Notes: a model not told the origin generated them from the sequence alone. DNA of 51,942 nt from an archaeon (GCA_021800035.1 JAJYZJ010000007.1:1-51942); one strand, 5' to 3'; positions 25,774 to 34,245 are shown, counted from the first letter of the stretch. A program made the numbers and translations.

Positions 25774-26856
25774 TTAGAGAGGAGCGCTCAGAACGAGCAA
25801 AGCTACCCACACTAGGAGCATAAGCTTTCTTGACCTTGTAGGCCTTGAATAATCATTGAGCGCACCCGGATGGCCCGCGATGCTCAGGAAGAGCATGAGG
25901 AAACCCATCAGGAGGAATGCTGGCTCGATTAAAACGCCTGCCAGTATCATCGTGAGCGCCACTCCAAGTGATACATTCCGGTGCACGCTCGAACTCGTAA
26001 ACGCTCGCAGAACGTGACCGCCGTCGAGTTGAGATGTAGGTAGGGCATTCAGAAATGTGACCAAAAGTCCAACCCAGGCCGCGAATGCCACAGGATTCAG
26101 AACCAGCACCATATTTGCAGGAACCACTAGGTAAGAGACAAGGTACATAAACAGCGGTGTAAAGGGCAGTGACTGAGTTCCGCTGCTAGCCGCAACCTGT
26201 GGTGTTATGGCTGGTGAAGTCAGCACACCTACTATGGTAGCGATTATGGCTACCAAGAAGCCTCCGAGCGGACCTGAGAGGCCAATATCGAACAGCTGGT
26301 TTCTGGTCCTGAACGGCTCCCTTGCGCGTATGACCGCCCCGAAAGTACCTATTGGCGGTACTGAAGGAATAAAGTATGGCAGGGAAGCCGCAATTCGATG
26401 CCTCTTGGAAAGCATATAGTGGCTCGCCTCATGAGTGACCAGAATTGCGAGTAGCGTAGCCAAATATTCGAACGCATTCACAAAGGGGTTCCCTGAATAG
26501 CTAAAGAACCCCGCAACGAAAATGGTAGCTGCTGTAGCAGCAAAGAGCCCGATGTTCCAGCGGATGTCGGTCGCGACAGGCACCATTTTGTCGAGCACCA
26601 CGAAAGACAGGGTGTTCGGGCTGGGGCCGGCTCTGATAAGAAGCGTGTAGCCTGCGTCGGACGCCTCCGACTGAATTGATTCGATTATGCCGCTGTCGGC
26701 TGGTCTATCGGTCTCGAAGACGACGCTTCCCTTAACGACGCCTTCCCGCATGATAGTTAATTTTGCAGATAAAATCTGGGATATGGTGCGGACTGCTTTT
26801 TGCACCTTTGCATCTTGCTGGGTTGTCTGATCCTCTGACAGTAAAAATCTCCTCAT
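25774..26856 (-). CDS. Site-2 protease family membrane metalloprotease (M50)
   Basis: 360 residues. After an N-terminal soluble part (about 1-120) come several membrane helices containing the zinc motif HEASH (about residue 143), the family's PYFIPSVPPIGTFGAVI loop, GLSGPLGGFLVAI and the second metal motif LDGGH (about 278-282). These enzymes cut substrates inside the membrane and often activate membrane-tethered regulators; the target here is unknown. ATG start at 26856 with a TATA-like box (reverse complement of cttatatg near 26898-26906). Confidence 0.92.
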   Translation of the reverse strand: MRRFLLSEDQTTQQDAKVQKAVRTISQILSAKLTIMREGVVKGSVVFETDRPADSGIIESIQSEASDAGYTLLIRAGPSPNTLSFVVLDKMVPVATDIRWNIGLFAATAATIFVAGFFSYSGNPFVNAFEYLATLLAILVTHEASHYMLSKRHRIAASLPYFIPSVPPIGTFGAVIRAREPFRTRNQLFDIGLSGPLGGFLVAIIATIVGVLTSPAITPQVAASSGTQSLPFTPLFMYLVSYLVVPANMVLVLNPVAFAAWVGLLVTFLNALPTSQLDGGHVLRAFTSSSVHRNVSLGVALTMILAGVLIEPAFLLMGFLMLFLSIAGHPGALNDYSRPTRSRKLMLLVWVALLVLSAPL

Positions 26857-27033
26857 TCACGAATAGTCTTGTCGCGCACATTCCATCCGTTCTGGTTCTT
26901 ATATGTCCAGCGGAAGGCGAAGCGATTGGCCCGCCTAAGGGCCCGCCCGAGCAACACTTCGTCAGGATTACGCAGCGTGTCAGATGCCCGCGCTAACGCT
27001 TAAAACGCAACATCAAGCGGTCTAGCGACTACT

Positions 27034-27384
27034 ATGCGGTTTGAGTTCGTCGTCTTTAAATCGGTTGTTGATTTGCTGTCAAGTGTAAATGCCTATTTCT
27101 CGGCGCCTGGCATAAGGCCATTTTTTGCGCTTGACAGCTACAGGGGCTATATCATGCACCTGACTGCGCTCGGAACCGATCGAGATGAAATCGTGATGCT
27201 GGCATTTGTGACAAAAGGTTCAATTCCGGCCGGAATCATAGAATATGACCTTGTGGCGAAGAAATTCGCTCAGGTCGAGAATATCAGCCGGCCAGACAAG
27301 CTCTACTTTGCTGTGGTTGAGCCGCAGAGCTCCACCGTTGGCGATCAAGTCGTGGCCGCCTACGAGAGCAGCTACTCCCAGTAG
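27034..27384 (+). CDS. Unknown small protein, 116 aa
   Basis: Family not recognised. Soluble mixed alpha/beta-looking chain, opening MRFEFVVFKSVVDLLSSVNAYF, with no Cys and no membrane helix. A TATA-like cttaaaac lies about 30 bases ahead of the ATG (around 27000), which supports a real leaderless gene. Convergent with the dehydrogenase downstream. Confidence 0.65.
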   Translation: MRFEFVVFKSVVDLLSSVNAYFSAPGIRPFFALDSYRGYIMHLTALGTDRDEIVMLAFVTKGSIPAGIIEYDLVAKKFAQVENISRPDKLYFAVVEPQSSTVGDQVVAAYESSYSQ

Positions 27385-27404
27385 ATATAGTAGCCGCTAG
27401 TCGC

Positions 27405-28316
27405 TCACTTACCTAGCGAATTAATGGCCTTGGTATCGTCTACTATATGCCCGCTTTCGTCCCAGCGGTAGAAACCCCTTCTGCTCTTTCTGCCGTTCAG
27501 TCCCGCCGTGACCATAGTCTTTAGCAGATATGGCGCCCGGTACTTGGGATCACCGAAGCCCTTGTGCAGTACTTCGCCTACATACAATGTTGTGTCATTC
27601 CCAACATAATCCGAAAGTGTAAGCGGGCCCATTGGCCAGTTGAGCCCCAGTCTGACCGCTTTGTCAATGTCTTCTGGTGTCGCGACTTCCTCCTGCAGCA
27701 GGGACACAGCTTCGTTAAGCGCCGGAATGAGAATTCTGTTCACGATGAACCCAGGGCTGTCTTTCTTTACAAGTACAGTCTCCTTCCCCATTCTTTGAGA
27801 AAGCTCTTGGACAACTCTGACTGCCTCATCCGAAGTTAGCTGGCCGCGAACAATTTCGACGAGTCTCATCACTTGAGGAGGATTAAAGAAGTGCATTCCG
27901 CACACTTTCTCCGGCCGGTTGGTATATGACGCAAGCAGAGTAATACTAATTGAAGAAGTGTTGCTCGCGAGAACGGTCCGATTGGGAGAAAGTCTATCTA
28001 GCTCCTTGAAGAGCTCTCTCTTTATCTCTTCTCTTTCGGGGGCTGCCTCTATTACAACGTCAGCATCCGACACCGCTTCTTCGATACTCGTGGTGCTTGT
28101 AATGCGTTTCATTACTGCGTCTGCGTCTTCCTGCGACATGGAGCCCTTCCTTACGAATCTGGAGAGACTCTGGGAAATCATCCTGTTGCCTTCCCTCAGG
28201 TATTTCTCGTCGATGTCGCGCAGGTAGACGGCGACACCGGCAGACTGTGCCGCGACTTGGGCTATGCCGTGGCCCATGAGGCCGGCACCCATGACGGCAA
28301 TCTTCTTTATCTCCAT
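27405..28316 (-). CDS. 3-hydroxyacyl-CoA (3-hydroxybutyryl-CoA) dehydrogenase
   Basis: 303 residues, a stand-alone dehydrogenase of the Hbd type. Rossmann NAD site: KIAVMGAGLMGHGIAQVAA (about 5-23) with acidic D34 region YLRDID. Catalytic features: SNTSSISIT, the His in GMHFFNPP (about 138-145) and GFIVNRIL...NEA in the C-terminal dimerisation domain. It oxidises 3-hydroxyacyl-CoA to 3-ketoacyl-CoA with NAD(P). There is no fused crotonase domain. The pathway (fatty acid breakdown or a hydroxybutyrate branch) cannot be decided from the neighbours. Confidence 0.93.
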   Translation of the reverse strand: MEIKKIAVMGAGLMGHGIAQVAAQSAGVAVYLRDIDEKYLREGNRMISQSLSRFVRKGSMSQEDADAVMKRITSTTSIEEAVSDADVVIEAAPEREEIKRELFKELDRLSPNRTVLASNTSSISITLLASYTNRPEKVCGMHFFNPPQVMRLVEIVRGQLTSDEAVRVVQELSQRMGKETVLVKKDSPGFIVNRILIPALNEAVSLLQEEVATPEDIDKAVRLGLNWPMGPLTLSDYVGNDTTLYVGEVLHKGFGDPKYRAPYLLKTMVTAGLNGRKSRRGFYRWDESGHIVDDTKAINSLGK

Positions 28317-28525
28317 TTGAAATCCAAATGCAGAACAAGGAAACCGAATTAAGCCTTTTCGAGTGCTGTTTCTGCGCTGAACCAGCTTGAGAGGTTTGTT
28401 GCATTCCTGTTGCGATAAGTTTTGTCAGTTGGGTCCTTTCGATAAATCGCAGAGCTTCAGCAGTAGGAGATGCGGACTCTGCCATCGCATGACCTATATG
28501 AGCTGTAATTCGCCTTGGCAGTGTA

Positions 28526-29008
28526 TTGACTACAGAGGCAACTCTCTGCTACGTATTTGATGATAAGGGGCGTGTGCTGCTGCTTCACAAAGCCGCAGGA
28601 TTATTTGGTGGCGGAAAGTGGAACGCCCCCGGGGGCAAAGTGGAAAAGGGAGAAAATCCCCTGAGCGCCGCTTCGAGAGAGGTAGAGGAAGAGACCGGTA
28701 TTGTAGCTACAAACCTGTCCCCTGCTGGTGAACTGCATTTCTACCTGGGCAATGAGAGCGTTCCGGACATGCACGTACATCTATTTCGGTCATTTGAGTT
28801 CAGGGGATCACCCCGACCGAGCAGAGAAGGCATACCTGAGTGGTTCAGCGTCGATTCGCTCCCCTACGCGCATATGTGGGAAGATGATGCGATATGGGTA
28901 CCACACTTGCTCTCCGGCCGGCGCGTGCGAGGAAGCTTCTATTTTGAGCAGAATTACGGGCGACTTCTGAGTTACGAGCTCATTCTGGGGCCAGCAAGCG
29001 CTGATTAG
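28526..29008 (+). CDS. NUDIX hydrolase, MutT/8-oxo-dGTPase-like
   Basis: 160 residues from TTG 28526. The complete Nudix box is GKVEKGENPLSAASREVEEETGI (about residues 37-59; shown broken: GKVEKGE, REVEEETGI), preceded by GGGKWNAPG, which is the MTH1/8-oxo-dGTP diphosphatase pattern. It likely removes oxidised or other unwanted nucleotides. A downstream WF.VDSLPYAHMWEDDAIWVP segment is also typical of this subgroup. Substrate not provable from sequence. Confidence 0.88.
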   Translation: MTTEATLCYVFDDKGRVLLLHKAAGLFGGGKWNAPGGKVEKGENPLSAASREVEEETGIVATNLSPAGELHFYLGNESVPDMHVHLFRSFEFRGSPRPSREGIPEWFSVDSLPYAHMWEDDAIWVPHLLSGRRVRGSFYFEQNYGRLLSYELILGPASAD

Positions 29009-29097
29009 CGCGGTGATTCAGGAACTTCAGCCTTCTTTTTTGACAGCAAACATATAGCTCGGCATTTGATCGAACTCAAGTAGGAGAACGTAAAGAG

Positions 29098-29874
29098 TTG
29101 CGAACATCCGCGCTTAGACCTTCTCGCTCAGGCGCGGCCTACCATGTGGGGCTGGGCAAAGACAGGCTTCCGAGGTCATTTCTTCTTCCGGGCGACCCTG
29201 CAAGGGCGAAGAAGATTGCAAATAGTTGGGACTCGTATGAGATTCTTGCTGAAAGCCGAGAATTTACTTCGTACAGGGGCACTTATCAGGGCACACCCAT
29301 CGGAGTGATAAGCACCGGCATAGGAGGACCGGCCCTTTCCATTGTGGTCGAAGAGCTTGCGATGATGGGCGTTAGAACCATGGTACGGGTAGGGAGCTGT
29401 GGCTCCGTTTTGAAGGGGGTAAGGGTCGGAGACATAGTGATTTCAAAAGCCGCAGCCAGGTTTGACGGAGCGAGCAGGACCTACGCGCCTCCCGAATATC
29501 CCGCGTCCGCGGACCCGTTGGTTTTTTGCGCATTGGTAGAGGCCGCGGAAAGAGCTGGGGTCAGATACCATACAGGAGTAACTGCATCCTTTGACTCTTT
29601 TTATGCTGGTCAGGCGCGGCCAGGGTTCAAGGGATTCCTTCCTCCCGGTTCAAAGAGCTGGCTATCCAATTTGCAAAGATTGAACATCAAGAACGTGGAG
29701 ATGGAAGCGGCTACGCTGTTTACCATTGCCAATATTTATGATATAGCCGCGGGTGCGGTTTGTGCAGTTTTCGCAAACCGTGTGACCAACGAATTTGGCG
29801 AAGAGGGAGAACGAGAGGCAATCCTTGTAGCCAACGAGACTATAAAGAGTCTTGCGCAGAGGGCTAAAGTGTGA
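29098..29874 (+). CDS. udp: Uridine phosphorylase-like nucleoside phosphorylase
   Basis: 258 residues of the PNP/UDP family: phosphate loop LLPGDPARAKKIA (about 29-41), STGIGGPALSIVVEELAMMGV, RVGSCGSVL (about 98-106) and the ribose-binding NVEMEAATLF (about 199-208). It splits pyrimidine (or purine) nucleosides with phosphate. TTG start, with AGGAG about 10 bases upstream and TATA-like catatag near 29050. The end overlaps the GTG of the regulator gene by 4 bases, so the two are translated together. Confidence 0.9.
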   Translation: MRTSALRPSRSGAAYHVGLGKDRLPRSFLLPGDPARAKKIANSWDSYEILAESREFTSYRGTYQGTPIGVISTGIGGPALSIVVEELAMMGVRTMVRVGSCGSVLKGVRVGDIVISKAAARFDGASRTYAPPEYPASADPLVFCALVEAAERAGVRYHTGVTASFDSFYAGQARPGFKGFLPPGSKSWLSNLQRLNIKNVEMEAATLFTIANIYDIAAGAVCAVFANRVTNEFGEEGEREAILVANETIKSLAQRAKV

Positions 29875-30815
29875 AGCCGCCCTGCGAAGTAATGGTCAAA
29901 TCTTTTCTTCCTGCTGTTCGCGCGCTGGTTTCGCGTAGGCTTCGTGAACTTGGTTACGCTCAAGCAGAGATTGCTGGAATGCTTGGCGTAACGCAAGCCG
30001 CGGTGAGCAATTACCTTTCGGCCGACCGAGAAACGCAAGTTCGTAAGGTCAGGGAACTTGGGATGGATGGTGCGCTACTTGAGTCGATGCTTGAGGAGCT
30101 GGTGCCAGCAACCGTGCGGAGTGACACGCTCTCTACCAGTATTCTCTATCGCCACTGGAGCTCACTCTTGTCTTCTGGCACTGTTTGCAATTTTCACAGA
30201 GCTCAGGCGCGGGGACTGCTCGATTGCGAGTTCTGCCTTCATGAAATGAAGGGCGGCGACCCGGAGAGGCATGGTGTGCTTGCCTCGCTAAAAGAAGCGA
30301 CAAAACTTGTGCAGGCGTCTCCAACCATTGCTCGCTATATACCAGAGGTCTACACGAATATAGTGTATTGTGTGCAGAGCGCCGTAAACGAGAAGGACGT
30401 GGCGGGAGTGCCTGGCAGAATTGGAAGGAGAGGAGGGCGAGCTCTCGCCCTGAGAGAGCCGGAATTCGGAGCCTCGAGTCATATGGCCAAGGTAGTTCTG
30501 GCGTTACGTAGCAGGAATCCTTGGGTGAGGTCAGCAATCAATCTTAAGCTGGACAAAGTGCTGCTTGAGTGGATCGCAACGGTTGTCGGCCACACGCCGG
30601 CAGTGCTGGATAACTACATCGATTTGGAGGAGCTGTTCTCGAAACTGAAAGAGGCTCTGGTTAGTTCGCCTCTTGATGCCTTGGTCGACCCCGGTGGGAG
30701 AGGATTCGAGCCGAATGTCTATCTCCTAGGGATAGATCCCGTGAGCCTGTGCAACATAGCAAATTCTGTTGCCACGCTTGCCAGCCGGGGAAGCCGATTC
30801 GCAGGAGCTGGATAG
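29871..30815 (+). CDS. HTH-ThiN regulator (ThiR-like)
   Basis: 314 residues. The N-terminus has the helix-turn-helix found in archaeal ThiR and ThiD-ThiN proteins: AVRALVSRRLRELGYAQAEI (about 16-35) and GVTQAAVSNYLS (about 39-50). A middle section holds CEFCLHEM (possible metal site), and the C-terminal half (about 150-300) resembles ThiN, with PEFGASSHMAKVVLALRSRNP and VRSAINLKLD. ThiR family members sense thiamine phosphate and repress thiamine genes. Here the gene is coupled to a nucleoside phosphorylase, not to a thiamine gene, so the regulon may be different. Confidence 0.82.
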   Translation: MKPPCEVMVKSFLPAVRALVSRRLRELGYAQAEIAGMLGVTQAAVSNYLSADRETQVRKVRELGMDGALLESMLEELVPATVRSDTLSTSILYRHWSSLLSSGTVCNFHRAQARGLLDCEFCLHEMKGGDPERHGVLASLKEATKLVQASPTIARYIPEVYTNIVYCVQSAVNEKDVAGVPGRIGRRGGRALALREPEFGASSHMAKVVLALRSRNPWVRSAINLKLDKVLLEWIATVVGHTPAVLDNYIDLEELFSKLKEALVSSPLDALVDPGGRGFEPNVYLLGIDPVSLCNIANSVATLASRGSRFAGAG

Positions 30816-30837
30816 GCATCCTCGCTTTCGCTGTAGT

Positions 30838-31089
30838 TTAGCCCGCGCTTCGCTTCTCCAGTCTCGCTACAAGTTCCTTGTACAGAAGTTGCAGCCTGGC
30901 ATACCTGTCAACTGCGGTTTCCGCCGCAGATACAAAGAACGCCAGGTTTGTGTCATTCTGTCTCTTCTTGTATGCATTTCTTTTCTCATAGAAATCCTGC
31001 TCGCCTACTAGCGCGTGTCGCTCCACTGTCTTGATTCTAGCCCTGAGATCTTCATCAGACAGCTCCTCAACCCTTTCGTCTAGTTTCAT
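30838..31089 (-). CDS. Small helical protein, 83 aa, unknown
   Basis: Start chosen at ATG 31089, about 29 bases after a clear TATA box (reverse complement of gagtatatatc, 31113-31123); a longer frame to 31185 would cross the promoter and the end of archease. The protein is highly charged and helical (LSDEDLRARIKTVERHAL; YARLQLLYKELVARLEKR), resembling a short coiled-coil hairpin. Family not recognised. Follows archease on the same strand. Confidence 0.65.
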   Translation of the reverse strand: MKLDERVEELSDEDLRARIKTVERHALVGEQDFYEKRNAYKKRQNDTNLAFFVSAAETAVDRYARLQLLYKELVARLEKRSAG

Positions 31090-31141
31090 CTTCGTGCGGA
31101 AATTTCTCGCACGAGTATATATCCCCAGCGGACTCCCAGAG

Positions 31142-31588
31142 TCAAACGTCCAGCACCACAGTGCAACTCCAACCTTTAGCATCACTGATTACACGGAATC
31201 CATGATAAGTGACCGCCTTGACATCGACACCCAACTGATGCCGACGGGCGTCAATCTGCTCGCCCATCCCTAGAGCCCTTAGCCGAAGTCCGGAGTCAGT
31301 CTTGGCTATCTCGACCTCTACTGTCTTCAGGAGCAACCTCTTTGCGTCCTTGAGAAACACAATTTCAGACAGGAAGGCATGAAGAAGTGACTCTTCGTCC
31401 ATCGCCTCCACGCGAATAACCTCTTCTGTGACAGCCCGAAGCGATGCCATATCGACCATTGACGAAGTGAGTGCGAGAGCGGCCTCTTGAAAGAGCTCGC
31501 GCAGACTCTCCGCTCTGGCTTCAAAAGCGAGATCACCGATTGCTACATCTTCCAGATATCGATAGGGCAATGTTAGCTCTCCTTTCAA
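31142..31588 (-). CDS. Archease (RtcB activator)
   Basis: 148 residues, normal archease length. Opening YRYLEDVAIGDLAFEARAES corresponds to the family's (F/Y)xxxxHTADxGxxAxG region, where the usual His-Thr reads Leu-Glu but the Asp is kept. LFQEAALAL, ESLLHAFLSEIVFL and the closing VKAVTYHGFRV are conserved. Archease speeds guanylylation and turnover of the RNA ligase RtcB in tRNA splicing; rtcB is not in this window. The altered HTAD is worth noting. Confidence 0.85.
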   Translation of the reverse strand: MKGELTLPYRYLEDVAIGDLAFEARAESLRELFQEAALALTSSMVDMASLRAVTEEVIRVEAMDEESLLHAFLSEIVFLKDAKRLLLKTVEVEIAKTDSGLRLRALGMGEQIDARRHQLGVDVKAVTYHGFRVISDAKGWSCTVVLDV

Positions 31589-31711
31589 TCCGCTTCAGAG
31601 TTTAAATCGCTCGCCCAGCAACGTGCCAGCTTAGATTTGGAGCTCAAGACTTCAGAAAGATGTAAAGCTCGCAATTGTTAAATCTGATGGCGTAAATCTT
31701 GAACGAGTTGG

Positions 31712-32005
31712 ATGAAAGTACTGAAGACATCCGAGATTAAAAGGAGGCTGAAATCAGTTCATGGCTGGAGCTATACAAAGAAGGGACTCGTGAAAAGATA
31801 TGAATTCGGAGACTTCCAGCAGGCGCTGGATTTCATAATCAGGATTGCTCCTTTTGCGAACGAGCTGGACCATCATCCGGACATATACAATTCATACAAC
31901 CGTGTAAAGCTGACTTTGTTCTCTCATGAGGCGGGTGGGATTACCGAGCTTGACTTCAAACTTGCCGAGAAGGTGGACTCGCTCGTGTCGCCAGGCTCTA
32001 CGTAG
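31712..32005 (+). CDS. phhB: Pterin-4a-carbinolamine dehydratase
   Basis: 97 residues, full length. The active-site set is complete: ANELDHHPDIYNSYNRV (two adjacent His, about 52-53) and SHEAGGITELD with the third His. It dehydrates 4a-hydroxytetrahydrobiopterin-type carbinolamines in pterin recycling. A TATA-like gttaaatc lies about 33 bases upstream. Located 29 bases before the chorismate mutase gene and probably co-transcribed, linking it to aromatic amino acid metabolism; no aromatic amino acid hydroxylase is visible here. Confidence 0.93.
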   Translation: MKVLKTSEIKRRLKSVHGWSYTKKGLVKRYEFGDFQQALDFIIRIAPFANELDHHPDIYNSYNRVKLTLFSHEAGGITELDFKLAEKVDSLVSPGST

Positions 32006-32034
32006 CCGGTGGCATCCTTCAGGGGTCAGTTGAA

Positions 32035-33165
32035 GTGCAAGGGGCTAGCTCTGAACAGGATTCAAGTCTCGCTGAGTACCGTAAGCAGCTTGACGCTATT
32101 ACTCTCGATATCGTTCACGCAATTGAAAAGCGCCGCGAACTCAGCGAAAAAATTCGGGATTTGAAGAAGCACTTGGGTTCTCCGGTACTGGACCTTTCGC
32201 GTGAGGAGGAACTTGTCAACCGGCTTGTAAAGGGAAGTTCGGTGAGCGAGAAGCCTCAGCTTAGGCGCGTTCTTCGCGAAGTAGTATCTCTCTGCAGAAA
32301 TGTGCAAAAGAACGTCAAGGTCGCAGTTCCCCCATTAATGGGAGGTTACTGTGAAGAAGCGGCTACTGCCATTCTTGGTTCCTCGCCGCAGATTGTCGGA
32401 GTGGACAGCGCAGAAAGCGCGTTGAGAACAGTGAATTCAGGATACGCCGATTACTGCGTTGTTCCATACGAGGGAACTGCCCAGGGAGCCTTCCCTGCGA
32501 CGCTTGACTCACTGGTTGAACTACCTTTGAGTGTCATAGGCGAAACCGTAATGGGAATTCAGTATTATGTTGTTTCTTCCGAAGACTCGGCCGCCAAAGT
32601 GAAATCAATACATGGAGATCCCGAGGCCATTGCGGCCTGTAGAGGGTTTCTCCTCAGGGTTTTTCCGCACGCGAGGTTGATATATGAATCCACTTTGTCA
32701 GGCTCTCGCTTGGAGATGAGAAGTAAGAGCGCGTCGCTCGTCACCTCATACGACGCTCTTCGATCTCGACTACATGTGCTCGCCGAAAACGTCCAGGATC
32801 AGAAGGATAACGCAGTCCGATTCATTCTGGTCGGCAGGAAGGGAGGGCATATTTCGGCGGAAGCCAAGAAGGGGGTCAGATATCGAACGAGCCTTGCATT
32901 TACTGCGGCCAATCGTCCGGGGGCATTGGCCGAGATACTTTCTGAATTTTCCAGTCGAAAAATCAACTTGACCATGATTGTCTCAAGGCCCATTCGCAGC
33001 AAGAAGTGGGAGTACGCCTTTGTGGTCGACTTTGAATGCATTCAGGACGACAAGCGTTTCGAGGAGGCGCTTCGTGCTGCGAGGCCAAATATGACTTCGC
33101 TAAAGCTCTTTGGAACCTACCCGGCCGTCTCAGCCAAAGAACTCGGCTTTTCTATAGGAAAATAG
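32035..33165 (+). CDS. pheA: Chorismate mutase - prephenate dehydratase-like - ACT protein
   Basis: 376 residues in the P-protein layout. Residues about 10-85 form an AroQ chorismate mutase with its key residues (YRKQLD, KRRELSEKI, LK, LSREEELV). Residues about 95-270 align with prephenate dehydratase, and about 285-360 form an ACT domain. However, the dehydratase motifs differ from active enzymes: the catalytic Thr of TRF is Val (NAVRF, V261), VVPIENS reads VVPYEGT, GPxGTFS reads PPLMGGYC. In the ACT domain ESRP reads VSRP (V316). The mutase looks active; the dehydratase may be altered or lost. GTG start. Confidence 0.85.
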   Translation: MQGASSEQDSSLAEYRKQLDAITLDIVHAIEKRRELSEKIRDLKKHLGSPVLDLSREEELVNRLVKGSSVSEKPQLRRVLREVVSLCRNVQKNVKVAVPPLMGGYCEEAATAILGSSPQIVGVDSAESALRTVNSGYADYCVVPYEGTAQGAFPATLDSLVELPLSVIGETVMGIQYYVVSSEDSAAKVKSIHGDPEAIAACRGFLLRVFPHARLIYESTLSGSRLEMRSKSASLVTSYDALRSRLHVLAENVQDQKDNAVRFILVGRKGGHISAEAKKGVRYRTSLAFTAANRPGALAEILSEFSSRKINLTMIVSRPIRSKKWEYAFVVDFECIQDDKRFEEALRAARPNMTSLKLFGTYPAVSAKELGFSIGK

Positions 33166-33209
33166 CCCACGGTTTGGGATTCCAGGCATACCCCCAGATT
33201 GAATTTCGG

Positions 33210-33641
33210 CTAGGGGGATACCATTGTTGCCAGTCTATTCAGAATCATGGGAAGCATGTCCGGGTGGTAAACAAAGGTCGCGGTTATCGCGAAAATTACT
33301 GTCAGCCTTATAGAGTTATAGAGCCGGCGTGTATCGTACATTAAATGTCTTAGAGGGTTGTGCCTGGGATCAGCGATATCCCAGTGAATCTTGAAGATGT
33401 CACGGTATTCCCTGACGTGAATGCACCGCCCGCTCGGCAATGCTAGTCGCCAGTTTGTGAGTGCTCCTTTTCTCCAGCCAACGCTCTTGCGGAACCCGAA
33501 TCGAATCGGTTCTTCCACCTGCAACCTGCTTACGAGCAGATCCACGTGCGGGGGCATCTGTTGGACCTTTTTGATTAGATCAGACCATTCCGAGCGAAAT
33601 CCTTTCCAGCCTTTCCAGCTCTTCCTCTTCGGCCCTCTCAC
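33210..33641 (-). CDS. Unknown protein with C-terminal membrane helix, 143 aa
   Basis: Family not recognised. The N-terminal two thirds are soluble and basic (WRKGALTNWRLALPSGRCIHVREY is the most conserved-looking part), and residues about 112-130 form one membrane segment (LTVIFAITATFVY), making it a tail-anchored type. GTG start at 33641 is about 27 bases after a TATA box on this strand (reverse complement of gttaatataac, about 33662-33672). Confidence 0.65.
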   Translation of the reverse strand: MRGPKRKSWKGWKGFRSEWSDLIKKVQQMPPHVDLLVSRLQVEEPIRFGFRKSVGWRKGALTNWRLALPSGRCIHVREYRDIFKIHWDIADPRHNPLRHLMYDTRRLYNSIRLTVIFAITATFVYHPDMLPMILNRLATMVSP

Positions 33642-33775
33642 GTTTATGGCCCTTTTGGCGCGTTAATATAACTCTTACCAGTTCGCCCGTCACATTGGTT
33701 CATCGATGAGGTAGTGGCTGTGCGCTTGAAATCTGCACGAAATGTATGGTGGATCCGCGCGAGAACTAGGTAACG

Positions 33776-33961
33776 TCAGATGAAATCTTGGGTTGACTCT
33801 GTTGCCGCAAGTTCTTCCAAACTTTCGAGCAGATCGCGATTAATCCAGTCATGGCGTGGACACGAGTTCGCGATTAACCTGCCCTCCTTTTCGCACCCCG
33901 GACAGTTCTGGTCGTCCGTAACAAATCTGAATGTGTCCAGTCGCACAGGAGTACGCGACAA
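33776..33961 (-). CDS. Small putative zinc-binding protein, 61 aa
   Basis: TTG start at 33961 directly after GAAGGAG. Contains NCPGCEKEG and NSCPRHDW, a C-x2-C...C-x2-H pattern that could bind one zinc, followed by an acidic helix (INRDLLESLEELAATES). Family not recognised. The opposite-strand frame over the same bases has no such pattern. Confidence is moderate because of size. Confidence 0.5.
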   Translation of the reverse strand: MSRTPVRLDTFRFVTDDQNCPGCEKEGRLIANSCPRHDWINRDLLESLEELAATESTQDFI

Positions 33962-34018
33962 CTCCTTCTAAATCCCAGAGGTAACTCCGGAGGTGCCGAA
34001 TCCAACGGGAAAAGGAAT

Positions 34019-34025
34019 AAAAAAA
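34019..34025 (-). terminator. T tract downstream of the zinc-ribbon gene
   Basis: Seven consecutive T on the minus strand, about 47 bases past the stop of the 47-aa zinc-ribbon gene; archaeal termination typically uses such U runs. Confidence 0.45.
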
Positions 34026-34071
34026 TTGAAAGGTTTGGGGTACAAAGGTTGACGCCGTGGCTCTGGAGATT

Positions 34072-34215
34072 CTAGGCAGCGCCTATCCTGAAAAGTTTGG
34101 TCCCGCATGTGGGACATGTACCGCGAATTGCGGGCTTACCATTCTTTAGGGTGACCTTTTCGGCTCCTTTGATTTCTTTCTTGGCTCGGCATTTTACGCA
34201 GTAGGCCTGGACCAT
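34072..34215 (-). CDS. DUF5679-type zinc-ribbon protein, 47 aa
   Basis: 47-residue ORF, complete with ATG and TAG. It opens MVQAYCVKCRAKKEIKG, continues VTLKNGKPAIRG, and closes CPTCGTKLFRIG: two CxxC knuckles, the pattern of the small archaeal/bacterial DUF5679 family. Its function is unknown; the fold suggests a zinc ribbon. A TATA box on the same strand at 34246-34254 and a downstream T tract define a monocistronic unit. Confidence 0.88.
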   Translation of the reverse strand: MVQAYCVKCRAKKEIKGAEKVTLKNGKPAIRGTCPTCGTKLFRIGAA

Positions 34216-34245
34216 GTTCGAGTCAAGTGAGGTTTCTATACCCTC

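Noticed and set aside
28060-28485. 141-codon minus-strand frame over the dehydrogenase start
   Set aside because: Frame shadow of the well-supported dehydrogenase gene; Arg/His-rich composition.
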